Assembly (NCBI GenBank): GCA_036435485.1
Contig: CM071598.1
Span: forward strand, 43,538,501-43,602,500
DNA: 64,000 nucleotides
Origin: Saposhnikovia divaricata
Taxonomy: Eukaryota; Streptophyta; Magnoliopsida; Apiales; Apiaceae
Direction of reading: 5' to 3'
This document shows, one piece after another, positions 1 through 11,500 of this stretch (its first letter is position 1; the number at the start of each line of letters is the position of its first letter). The notes under the pieces are model-generated. The model was not told the DNA's origin, did no database searches, and saw only the letters and a program-made list of their open reading frames with translations. Both the position numbers and the translations under genes were made by a program.

Positions 1-48
1 AAAGAGTAGAGATAAGATTAGAAAAAATGCAAGTTCTCAATCATGCGG

Positions 49-363
49 GCTCTGATACCATGAAGACAACTTAATATCTAGTTTTAGAGCTTGAAATGAG
101 ACACATGAAAAAGAACAAGCATAACAATGAGAAACAAGATCTGAGAAGAGCAAATGTATTATTCTTGTTCTACCCAACAATGGGAGAGATCATTATCCTT
201 ATAGCCTGTAGCACAAGCTAGTAGACAAAGTTTTTGACAGCTCTTACTGTAACAACCTTAACATAGGACAAACATAGAAATAACAGGAAATAACAGGTGG
301 TCCATCAAGGTACTAGGAAACAGACGAAATAACAAAAGACAATATTTTGAGCCCATATCTTCA
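49..363 (-). mobile_element. LTR retrotransposon remnant: 5' LTR plus primer binding site
   Basis: Read on the minus strand, an LTR (about 61-363, starting and ending with the short inverted repeat TGAAGA/TCTTCA) is followed at 60-49 by TGGTATCAGAGC, the perfect complement of the 3' end of plant initiator tRNA-Met. The internal region would lie left of the window, so coding capacity is unknown. The element abuts the 2.06-kb duplicated segment at 364; the sister copy at 33178 lacks this LTR, so the LTR element probably inserted after that duplication. Superfamily is not assignable from this piece. Confidence 0.7.
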
Positions 364-1576
364 ATAAGATGGTAATGGAAGGTACTACTTAATCATGATA
401 TCCCTACGTAAACTCCATCTGGAAACCACCTAACAGAATTCCCCAAGGCGTACTACAAAACAATCTTTAATAAAAGGATACTACTTATATACCCTAAGTA
501 TTTCGATTAACCTCTTATTTTCTTCAAGATAATATGCTAACTCTTCCCCAATATTCCTTTAGGGTTCTTTGATTGATAACATGTATGCTTCTTTCTTACC
601 TTCATAAAATGTGGGAATTCGACAAAAATATAAAATAAATCATACACAGGGTCAAAAAGAGAGCTTCCCAACAATAGTATAAAGGTTGTGCTCACTTGGA
701 GAGAATAGAATGGGGAAGATATGGAATACAAAATTATGAACAAAATTAAGGAGAAAAAAACGATGTAGAAGAAAAAAGTGAAAAACGTGAAGGAATGGAA
801 TTTTTTTATGTGGAAGTTTGTATTCAAAATGAGGAAAAAGGAGAACTGAGCATCCCTCCAAAATTGGTATGTTAGAGTTCTAATTTAGATTGTTGGGAAA
901 ATTATGAACATGCCCCCATATAAGAGTAGAAATCTCACTCCATTATCTGATATCTCCCAACTAGCTTCAATACCCGTGCAAGGCACGTGATTGCTCTAAT
1001 TTATAATTAGTATTGTAGTTTTTCTCGTTACATTTTGATATTAATATTAGCAATTGATATTGTGACGATTAAAATTCTTTATTTTGTGGTGTTTTTTTTA
1101 AGCAACGTTTATTTTGTCCCTTTTTCGAGATCTCCCATTTTGGTTAAAACATTCGGATGTGGCCTTTATTTTTTTTTAAATTTATTTCCCCTAAAGTGCT
1201 TAGAGTCATGTATTTGTTGTATTTGATATCACAGAATGTTATTACTTAAAGTAATGCACAAAAGCCAAGAAAGTATAAAAAACTTCGTGTTAGACATATT
1301 TCTATAAAGTGAAAATCCTAAATTACAGCACATAAAATTAATTTATTATGCAGATTGCATAGCAAAAATATGTAGTTAGCAATATGAAGTTAATGTTTCA
1401 ATATTATTTCTTTAATAATGTTAGATTACTTATAATGAGTTCTAATGTTTCTATACTCGTGCTAGGCACGGATTTCTTCAAATGCTTTATTATTACGTAA
1501 ATATATTGTACTTTGCAGAAAAATATGTAAATTTATATAAAGTTCTAATTTTTAATGCGATTGTAAATAAATATTG

Positions 1577-1577
<1 letters not shown>

Positions 1578-1612
<35 letters not shown>
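1578..1612. repeat. (TA)n microsatellite
   Basis: About 17 uninterrupted TA units. The duplicate copy at 34397-34417 is shorter, as expected for slippage. Confidence 0.95.
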
Positions 1613-1615
<3 letters not shown>

Positions 1616-2079
1616 TCACGTATAATTAGTTAGATCTAATTAATTGCAATGTAATTAAAGTGTTGTAATTAAGTAGATAGTAATAAATAAACATATTATA
1701 TACGAAATTTTAATTAATGTGTATTAATGAATGCAGAGGGTCAAAATAGTAATTTGAGATGGATTAAAATGGAACATGTTGTGGTATTATATATATAATA
1801 GATAATAGATAGATACTAGATTTCATTCTTTTCAAGTAAACACAACCAACGGTTATACTAAAATATGCACAACTTGCTTATACTTGGGTATGTCATATAT
1901 CTTGCTCTTATTAATCAAATTGTTTTTATTCATTTTATTGGTGTAAAAACTAGAGAAATTAGCAATACAATTTTTTCCAAACTTATTTGCACCTCTTTAA
2001 AAAAATTAGTTGCGAAAAAGAATTGTTTTATTGCAATGGGTTGCAAAGTTGTAGTTGTACAAAGACGTTTCAAATAGGG

Positions 2080-2428
2080 TGTTGGCCCAATCTATCATAA
2101 TATTAAAGTAAATGACCCCAAATATCACAATCTAAAAGGGTGACCCCAAATATCACTCTGAAACACACTATTATCTAAAGTTTTGATTTTTTTTAAAATG
2201 CTATATCATGTAGCATTTGTGGGGAAAAGAAAGGGAGAACGCCACTTAAAGTGGAGTTTTGGGGGAAGGGGGGAGAGACGCCACTTAAAGTGGCGGGGGG
2301 GGGGGTTTAAGTGGTTGGAACGCCACTTCAAGTGGTGTTTGGGTGTTTTATTTTATTTTATTTTTTTGCTAAATATGTATTTGCAAATAATATTAAAAAA
2401 ACTTATAATTAAATGGTCAATTCAAAGC
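2080..2428. mobile_element. Left-end fragment of a palindrome-rich MULE-like element
   Basis: Same left end as the larger element at 34859: iterated motifs of the type GACCCCAAATATCAC near 2113-2157, then core words CGCCACTT / AAGTGGCG (2238-2330) that pair with each other around a G-rich spacer. It is cut off at 2428 by the copia-derived sequence, so there is no right terminus. Confidence 0.65.
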
Positions 2429-5185
2429 TTCTTGAAGTTGAGATGTGAGAGCTTCTTGTGCCAATTCCAGTTTTCTTCGTTTTATGCCTTAATATAAAGA
2501 CATCTGACAATTCCTCTAGATGTATCACTCAAGTTGGCTTCATAAATGTTACCATGTCTCTGACCAATTAGAACAATGTCTCCATTCTTCATATTCAAGA
2601 TTTTGCATCCTTCACTGTAAAAGATTGATTGGTAACCTTTATCACCTAGTTGACTCATGCTTAAAAGTGTGTGTTTCAAGCCTTCAACCAGTGCTACATT
2701 CTCAATGATGACATTTCCCAAAACAATTGAGTCATATCCCACTCCTTTGTTGCCATCTCCAAAAGATATTATTGGGCCGACTTTCCTCTCAAACTTTGTA
2801 AGTAGGGACTTCTTTCCAGTCATATGTCCAGAGCACTCACTGTCCAAGATAATTGAATGCATCTTTCCTGTGCCCTGCAAGCAAAAAGTAACTAGTTAGA
2901 AATTTTTGGGACCCAACTTTCATTGGATCATTTCTTACTAGATTTAGAAACAACAGGCTTTGAAGATTTTACTTTTGAGTTACCTGTTTCAGAGTCAACT
3001 TTAGACTCTGATTTCACAAACTATTTGTGACTTGGAGTTTCAGATTTTAGAGAATAATAGTCATAATACAGTTCATGATATTCTCTACACATATAAATGG
3101 AATGAAGTAAACTACCACAATGATAACAAGCTTTTTGTGGTTGGTATTGAATTTTCTGAGTCTTGGGAAATCTAGACTCAGTTTTCCAAGAAGGTTTTTG
3201 ATTGCAGTCTAGGGCCAAATGATTATGATTACCACATTTATAGCATTTCTTCCTAGGCGCATCAGGTACATTCTTGTAATTATTCTCTTTGTTAATACCT
3301 TCTTTTCTATTCCTATTTCTCTTGGTCTTGTTAGACTCTGAAAGACCTTCAAATCTCTGTTTCAACTGAGACTTAGACAAAAAGCCTATGTTGACATTCT
3401 TAAGTTTTTCTAACACTCTCTCTTCTGAACTATTGTTGTTAATTCTCTTGTGCACAACTGGGATACCATTTGAATCAACAAATTTAACATGTTTAGGTTC
3501 ATAAACTTTCTTCTTACCTTCAGATTTAGATGTGCTAGCTTCTACTTTTCTATCATCCAGGACAATAGCTACATAAGTTTCATTTTCCTTGTCAAAACCT
3601 AAGGCGTAAACTTTACCAGGTATCTGATTGTTACTAATGTCATGAGTCTTTTTACAAGATGTATTCTAAGAATTAAATAATTAATTCTATCTCCCTCTTC
3701 ATCTAGTTCTTTTCTGACATAGTAATAAGCCTCAAGAATAACACCATAATCATGCTTAGCTTTATCAGAACTTTAACCTATAATGTTCCATTTGAATTAA
3801 CTCAGATTCAAGAATATTATTTCTACCAATTAATTCATCATTCTTAACCTTAAGTTCATCTCTTTCACTAGTAAGAATTCTGAAATTAGTCATAAGATTC
3901 TTAAACTCAGCATGGATAGATCTAATATCATCAGAATCTAAGCTATCAAATGACTCAAGAGAGTGAAGTGATACCTTAACAGAAGATGGAGAAGTTTTCT
4001 TTGGAGATCCAGGTTTGTCTGAAGCACTTTCCATCAAAGCAATGTTGCCATAATCCAATTCATCTTCAGAATCACTGGAATCTGCCCAATCCTTCTGTGT
4101 GACCATGAGTGCATTACCCTTTCCTGAATTCCTAGGCTTCTTACAGTCACTTGCAAAATGTCCAAGCTCGTTGCAGTTAAAGCACTTGATCTTTGCCTTA
4201 TCAAGCTTGATGATTGTACTCTTGCCTTTGTCACTCTTCTTCTCTTCTTTCTGTTGAAAAGGTTTTTTGCTAAATCTTCTCATGTTGAATCTTCCTTTCT
4301 TGAAAGCTTTAGCAGACATAGCAAAGAGTTCCTGCATCTCTGATTCAGAATCACTGTTGTGAGGGTCTATATCTGTAGTCTCTGACTCAGAACTTTCTTT
4401 GCTTTTCTTCTTCCTTGTATTCTTTACAGTAGGTTCAGACTATTCTTCTGGAAGCTTCTTTGGTTCAAATTAAGCAGTAAGTGCAACAGTTTTCATATTT
4501 CCTTCACTCCTACTCTTCTTTTGCTGTTTGTCAAGTTCATAAGCCCTAAGTTTTCCATACACTGCCTCTAATGATATTTCATCCAGATCATTAGCTTCCT
4601 CAATAGCAGATATCTTCTCATTGTAGAAATCAGACAAGGCTTTCATGAACTTAGTATTCATATCCTCCAAGTCTTAATATTTACCATGCATGACCATCTC
4701 ATTGATGAGTTTTGTAAACCTATCAAAGGTATCAGTAAGTGACTCACCAGACTTGGATTCAAAGTACTCATACTGTTGTATGAGAATTGCCCTCATATTC
4801 TTCTTGACAGGTTTAGTTCCTCACAATGAACCTTCAAATTGTCCCATATCTCCTTAGCAGATTTACAAGAGAGAACATAGTTAGTGAGAACAGAATCAAG
4901 ACTGTTGAACAGTATGTTTCTCACTTTAGCATCCTTAAGAACATTCTCCTTGTCCTTATCTGTCCATTTAGATTTAGGTTTTTCTCATGTATACTCCCCA
5001 GTGACTTTTCCATCGGCATATGTCTGAGGAAACAGCTTCGTTGGAACAAATGGTCCATCTCTTATCCTGTCAAGATAATCAGGATCTGTAGCTTCCAGGT
5101 AATGCAACATCTTCACTTCCCAAAGAGTATATTCGTTTCTATTGAGTATAAGGATCTTAGTATTACCATCCTTGTAACCAGACAT
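2429..5185 (-). pseudogene. copia gag-protease-integrase N-terminus, degenerate
   Basis: The ATG at 5185 starts a gag N-terminus (MSGYKDG...), followed by gag helical sequence near 4670-4470 and three CCHC zinc knuckles: CFNCNELGHFASDC (about 4190-4148), CYKCGNHNHLALDC (about 3250) and CYHCGSLLHSIYMC (about 3120). The protease region at 2880-2520 reads ILDSECSGHMTG, where the family has DSG; the glycine after the catalytic Asp-Ser is replaced by Glu. After an in-frame stop near 2484 the frame resumes with WHKKLSHLNF, the start of the integrase HHCC domain, and ends. Multiple frameshifts and stops between pieces (for example around 3460-3765 and 4340-4470) make it non-functional. Confidence 0.85.
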
Positions 5186-5220
5186 GATTATAGAATTTTT
5201 TGATTATTCGAAATCAACCT

Positions 5221-5232
5221 GCTCTGATACCA
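5221..5232 (-). promoter_or_regulatory. Primer binding site, initiator tRNA-Met type
   Basis: Minus-strand TGGTATCAGAGC lies two bases inside the 5' LTR, as in copia elements, and 36 bases upstream of the gag ATG at 5185. Confidence 0.9.
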
Positions 5233-5234
5233 AT

Positions 5235-5410
5235 TGTTAATCCGAATATACTTGTAGAAGGGGGGTTGAAAACAAGTATAAGTAATCGTGTCTGATTTTT
5301 GCTTGATTAAATAAATGAGAACAAACGAATAAATCAAACTTGTTTGTATTAATAAGATCAAATACAAACTCTACCAAATGTGTACAATAACTTTAGCAGC
5401 TATTGACAAT

Positions 5411-5448
<38 letters not shown>

Positions 5449-5969
5449 GTTTCGAACTCTCGAATACAAACCTCACACTTTGCTCACCCTTGCTACGCTC
5501 TTTTTACAATGATATATAGAGAGAGTATTTATAATGCTTCCTATCAACTAATAACAGAAAGTAATAATCTATATATAATAATGTTCTGCCGTCCAGTTGA
5601 TAGTTTCCATCAATAGTAAACTCTTTCCTTCATAATAAATTCTTGTTGTTCTTCAAAACAACCAATCCTGAAATATAGCACTTTCCAGTTTCTGTAGCAT
5701 CCATAATGACATCATCAGTAGTATGTTTGATATCAGGATTTCACCTTGCATCATGACTTGACAACCCATGGATTTTATCATAGCATCAGGATTTGACCAT
5801 AGCTCCTGAAATGTAGTCCTTGACACACTGTTCCTAACTAAAACTCTACAGATACTGACTAACACATATATCCTATACAAAGTGCTAAATCCTTTATAAG
5901 ATCAGGATATTACAAGAAGTATATGCAAATTCTATTCTAAACATCACAACTCATGAATTATTCCTAACA
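5235..5969 (-). repeat. 5' LTR of the truncated copia element
   Basis: 735 bp beginning (minus strand) TGTTAGGAAT and ending GGATTAACA, the canonical TG...CA ends with a short imperfect inverted repeat. It contains a (TC)n tract at 5416-5444. No second LTR of this family is seen in the window. Confidence 0.8.
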
Positions 5970-8040
5970 AATTTAATATCATACTAATTTTTTTAATTTT
6001 TCTAATAGTGAAATAGAAGTATATATTAGAAAGAATGTTTATTTATAAATTACTATATCTTGTATTAGATGCTAAGTAAAAAGATAATATTTAAAATTTT
6101 AAGTTGATTAATTAGAAAAATTATCCAAATCTATCTATATTATTATATTAAAACCGAAAGATTGAAATTTTGTCGATTTGGTTTTCGATTTGGTAATCCT
6201 AATTATTAAAATGAATAATAATACTAATACTATATTATAAAAACAACAACTCAAAAAACTAATTACTAATGTTAACGTAATTATATTCCGTCTAACATTC
6301 CTCAACACGTATTGTGTTTTTTCTTTGACTCTTTCTTCTAATAACCCATCTTCTCCAAAGATTTTCACTACCAACGTCACCCCAACTAAGCCAGTAATCA
6401 ATTAGTTGTTGAATCAATGTACTATCCTAATTAGTAAATAAATAAATAATATAATTAATGGTAAGTAGTTTAAAATATGTTACTTTTTAATTATTAGATA
6501 TTACCTTTTATAAACACCTAAATTTATCAATTGTACCATAACTTTTAATCATTAATATTTCTTTTCTACTTAAAACAAGTTACCTTTTAATTTAAAATGT
6601 AATATTACAATCATTAATATATACCCAAAAATATTGTATCATACATAATTAATAAATAAGAAAATAATATACTTAAAGGTAAGTAGTCGATTGTCTTTTC
6701 AAATTAAAATACGTTACTTTTTAATTAATACAAAAACAATAAATCAAAAAGCTAATTACTAATATTAACGTAATTATATTCCGACTAAAATTTCTCAGCT
6801 TATTCTTAGACTCTTTCTTCTACCTTGCTCCAACAACTCAATAACCCATCTTATGTAAAGATTTTCATTACCAGGGTCAAAAGTTTGATCAATTAGTTGT
6901 TGAATCAAATTACTATCCTAAATAATAAATAAGAAAATAATATAATTAATGGTAAGTAGTCGATTATCTTTTCAAATTAAAATACGTTACTTTTTAATTA
7001 TTAGATGTTACCTTTTATAAACACCTAAATTTATCAATTGTACAATAACTTTCAATCATTAATATTTCTTTTCTACTTAAAACAAATTGCCTTTTAATTT
7101 AAAATGTAATCTTACAATCATTAATATATATCCGAATATATTGTATCATACCTAATTAATAAATAAGAAAATAATATAATTAATGGTAAGTAGTCGATTG
7201 TATTTTTAAATTAAAATATGTTAGTTTTTAATTAATAGATATTACCTTTCATAAACACCTAAATTTATCAATTGTACCATATATTTCAATAATTAATATT
7301 TCTTTTTTAATCAAAACAAGTTACCTTTTAATTTAAAATGTAATCTTACAATCATTAATATATACCAAAAGATATCGTATCATATCTTCCAATCATTAAT
7401 TAAATATATTAAAAACCTATATACATTTATAATAAGAAAACATGATTATAATTGTTTGTATTTTTATGCAAACATACAACGAATAATGATCATTAGATTT
7501 TTAGTAAAATAAATAAGAACCGTTGGATGTTATGATAAGATATATTATATATTTTAAATACTTTACGAAAGATCTAACGTTCAAAACCCGATAATATCAT
7601 ATTTAATTTAAAAATTCCGCACACAATTCTTCCAATGACTCTTTCTTCCACGTACAAAAACTAATTAAGTAGAAAAATTAAATAACTCAACAAATAACTT
7701 AATTAAAAAAAACTTATAACATGACATATATAGGTTAACAATATTATAAATTTAAAAATACCTATATTAATTTATCTTGATTTTTACTTAAGTGTAATTT
7801 ACATGGTTGGAGATATTTTAATTTCTAACATTCAAAATTTATGTAATGAAATTTACAAATTTAATATTATACTCATTTTTTTAATTTTTCTATCAATGAA
7901 ATAGAAGTATATATTAGAAAAATGTTTATTTATATATTACTATATCTTGTATTAGATTAGTTTTACTAATAATATTTTTCGTATGATATTAAACTATACT
8001 ATAATGTAATACTAGTTATTGTTTTAAAATTAAAACAGGA
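5970..8040. repeat. AT-rich intergenic block with imperfect tandem and direct repeats
   Basis: No gene is visible. About 6236-7170 consists of two imperfect copies of a roughly 480-bp unit sharing phrases such as CAATTAGTTGTTGAATCAA and GTAAGTAGTCGATT, followed by a partial third copy to about 7390. In addition about 95 bp at 5970-6070 (directly beside the LTR) recurs at 7858-7952. Short open frames here (for example 6135-6401) show no recognisable protein features. Confidence 0.75.
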
Positions 8041-8041
8041 A

Positions 8042-8440
8042 GGGTGAATGGGTGATGACCCAAAATAATCATTTTTGGGATCAAGTGGCCCAAAATACTG
8101 ATTCTGGAAAAAATGGTCCGAAATACCGATGAGATACGGAATTTCGGCCTCCGTATACGTTACACGGTCTACCGTATTAGCTGGATACGGAATATGGTTT
8201 TCCGTGTGTTATGCAAGATACGGAAGAGCGTGTACCGTGTTTGTGTTGCGCATCCGCCTATCACGAGACACAGTACACCGTGTTACACAGAACACGTTAC
8301 ACCGTGTATCGTATCATGCATTGTTACGGAAGACGAAGTACCGTATTATTTCTCATATCATGGTACATGATTTAACGTATCTAATCAGTAAATAGGACCA
8401 AATATGCTTAAATACGAGTATTTTGGTAATTTTGTCGAGA
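8042..8440. mobile_element. Non-autonomous palindrome-core DNA element (element A)
   Basis: Three spaced inward-pointing motifs at the left (CCCAAAATAATCATTTTT at 8059, CCCAAAATACTGA at about 8089, TCCGAAATACCGA at about 8117) are answered by two in reverse complement at the right (8377-8400 and 8411-8433). The core, 8130-8370, is packed with variants of TACGGA, TTACACGGT and ACACCGT in both orientations. Open frames through the core are by-products of these words. Termini match the element at 25700-26498 closely. Confidence 0.7.
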
Positions 8441-8583
8441 TGAAACGAGAAAATACATAAAAAAAGATAAAAACCCTAGAAACTCGAAAACTTTAGTCGT
8501 CGCAGTAATCAAGCTCTTGGTGAATATAAACACACAGAGACATATAAACCCTAGCTTCATCTCTCCTCGATATCTGTGCCGCA
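8441..8583 (+). promoter_or_regulatory. Proximal promoter and 5' UTR of the PheRS beta gene
   Basis: Two AAACCCTAG motifs (near 8470 and 8547) resemble the telo-box found in promoters of plant translation-machinery genes. The start site cannot be placed exactly. Because the transposable element A ends only about 140 bases upstream of the ATG, the usable promoter may be very short or may include element sequence. Confidence 0.45.
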
Positions 8584-11500
8584 ATGCCGACCGTCAGCGT
8601 TGGGAGAGACCGCTTATTCGAAGCTCTCGGACGAACTTACAGTAATCTTATTACTTACAATTTTCAATTCACACACATTTTTTAATAAAATTAAGTTTAA
8701 TTTGTTTAATTTTTCGATTTTAGCACAAGAAGAGTTCGATAATTTGTGCTTCGAGTTCGGTATAGAGCTAGATGATGTGGTAAGTGTTTTTAATCACTTC
8801 AGATCTTGTATGTATATGTTGTGTTACTTGTATGTATAGGTTTGTTGATTGATGTTGTATGTATGTGTAATGTTAGTTGTAAGTATAGGTTTGTTAATTG
8901 TGTGATGTGTGTGTATTTAGACGACGGAGAAGGCGATTATAAGAAAAGAGAGACATATAGATGGAGAAGTAGCGGATAATGATGAAGAGGTGATTTATAA
9001 GATCGATATTCCTGCTAATAGGTAATTATGTTGATTTGGTGGAATGCGATATGGATTGACTGTGGAAGTTGTGATTAGGCGGTGAATGAGGCTTTTGGTT
9101 TTTCGGAATGTTGTGCAGATATGATTTGCTTTGTCTTGAGGGACTTGTGCGGTCTCTTCGGATATTTATTGGACTTGATCCGATACCTGTGTATAGAGTT
9201 AGCGAGCCTATACGTAAGGAATCTATGCTTAAGATGCACGTCAAACCAGAGGTTTGTTCTGTTATAATGGGGATAATACCTTTTTTTATATATATTTTGT
9301 GAAATATGATTTTAGCTTACTAGTATTTTTTTGTTGTTGTTGTAGACGGCTAAAATTCGTCCGTATATTGTATGTGCTGTTTTGAGAGGTATAACATTTG
9401 ATGAAGCAAGATATAACAGCTTTATTGATCTTCAAGATAGGCTTCACCAGAACATTTGCCGGTAAGGCATCATTTTTACACTCAGTGTGGGTTGATCCGA
9501 TACTTGTATCTGGTTTTAAGAGACCTAATCTTGTGAGGTTTCGTTATGTTAAACTTCACTACTTAATTCAGAAATATGATTAACAGTGCGTTAGTAATGT
9601 TAAAGGATTTCAATCACATATACTGTATCTGTTGGATCATTTGCAAAGAATTGTTAGTGATCTGGAGTTGCATAGGTATTGAAATTGATATATTTTAAAG
9701 AAGGATATATATGTGATCAAATATAAGAATTGCTAATAATTCAAATTGATAAATATCTTTTAGAAATTTTATTCGGGTCTACAATCTATTGTCCTCTACA
9801 ATATGTTCTGCTGGTTATTTCCACAATTCTTTTGCTCGAATAAGTAAATCTGTGTTGGTCACTAAAAGAGAACCTGCATTATTGATATCAATAAATTAAG
9901 AATTGGGTAAAACATGCCCAGTCGCATCTTAACAAGTGATAATGCTTAACGTTCCATACTTTATGCATTGATTTTTTGTTTGGACTTCATTTCCTAGGCG
10001 GAGAACCCTGGTTGCTATTGGTACACATGACTTGGATACGATAGAAGGGCCTTTCACATATGAGGTAAGTGTTGGCATCTACTACTTTCGTTGAAGCGGC
10101 TATTATTTGGCAATCAGAGCCGGTTAAATCTTTGTAGATTTCAAAGCATGTTTTGGCCTTTATGTTTCATCAAAGTTTATGGACGATAAATGATCATTAC
10201 ATTTGTTGTATTCTAATTTATCTCCTCTTTTCTTTTCCTAGGCTTTATCACCTACAGATATAAACTTTGTCCCACTTAAACAGGTAATCTGTTTTATTTT
10301 ATAGCAATTATTTTGTAGTGTTTAATATTGATGTTTGTAGTTATTAATGGACTAGTGTATATCTTTAGTCTACTGTCTTGGTTGTGGCTTTGATAACTTT
10401 TTGTATAATCCCAGACATCCACCATGTAATTAGCATTATCAATCTAACTGCGAAATTAATTAAGAAATCCTATGCATATCTTTAAGTTTGAACAAATTTG
10501 CATTGCCGTGTAGAATTAAATTTCTACAATCTGTGATCATGTAGACTAACTACTTGTTTAGAGCTGTTATCTTGCTATGGTGGTGGTTTATTATGAGTGG
10601 TAGAAATCTGATGATTAGTTCAACTGCAAATACATATAAATACTGAAAATAAGCAAAGGAGATATACAAACTGTAAGATAGTGTGACAAATAGAAGTCAT
10701 GCAGTACTGTTATCCAGAAACTTAATACATCCATCTACATACTTCATACTTGCGCAAAGATTACTGCACTAGCGAAGGAAATATCCAACTGTGAACAAAT
10801 GATCTTAAAGTAGTGTGCGCCTAGCCATGTCAACGAACTTCTTGTTGGAAATGATAGTTGGCAGTAATATTATTGTCCTTTAACTTCTCAATTATCTTTA
10901 GTTTGTGTCTTCATAGTCCCTGCATAACTTTAGATGGCCTGCTAAAATGATGATTGTAAATTTTATTTTGACTGTAGGAGAAAAGCTTCAGAGCAGATGA
11001 GCTGATGAAGTTTTACGAAGTAAGCTCTTTCTTATCATGTTATTTAATTTTGGACTCTACAGTTTGTTTTTGTACTTGAAATTTATTGTGCCATAAATTT
11101 TATTTGATGTACATTACCTTTATATTTATGTTTTTTTTGTTATTTTTTGGACTGTACAAGCATGTCTTAATACTGTTTTGTTTTCAATTTGTCAGTCAGA
11201 CTTGAAGTTGAAAAAATTCTTGCATATAATCGCAGAATCACCAGTGTTCCCTGTCATTTACGACCGTAAGAGGTATTTGTGTAGTTCATATCATATTCTT
11301 CTTTTTTAAGAAGGGCTCGGAGCTTTTTTTACACTGAGTTCATAAGGTATATATACATGTAGATTTTTTTTTGGTGAATTGAGTTGGTTTTCAGTGGTTT
11401 GTTAGTTATGATTTTTACGCACCCCTTTATTTTAACAAGCTTTCACATGTTAAGTGGGCACCTGACAAGCTATCTCTGCTCCACAATGACATCGTTCTAT

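Larger units (their letters stand above)
364..2428. repeat. 2.06-kb duplicated segment, left copy
   Basis: This segment matches 33178-35242 in direct orientation over its whole length, with only scattered substitutions and small indels (about two differences in the first 200 bases). Differences concentrate in the (TA)n tract near 1578 and the G-rich run near 2298. It holds no convincing gene. Its last 350 bases are the left part of a palindrome-rich DNA element. The match stops abruptly at about 2428, where a truncated copia element begins. Confidence 0.9.
2429..5969 (-). mobile_element. Ty1/copia retrotransposon, 3'-truncated
   Basis: On the minus strand the order is LTR (5969-5235), primer binding site (5232-5221), gag, zinc knuckles, protease and the first residues of integrase, after which the element stops at about 2429. 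Reverse transcriptase, RNase H and the 3' LTR are absent. The order protease then integrase identifies the copia superfamily. The truncation point coincides with the end of the 2.06-kb duplicated segment, so a rearrangement joined the two. Confidence 0.85.

Noticed and set aside
537..861. Phe/Leu-rich minus-strand frames, repeated at 33349-33673
   Set aside because: Low-complexity composition, no domain, and repeated only because the 2.06-kb segment is duplicated.
8113..8395. Two overlapping open frames of 85-88 codons
   Set aside because: They read through the repetitive TACGGA/ACACGG words of element A; composition reflects the repeats, not a protein family.
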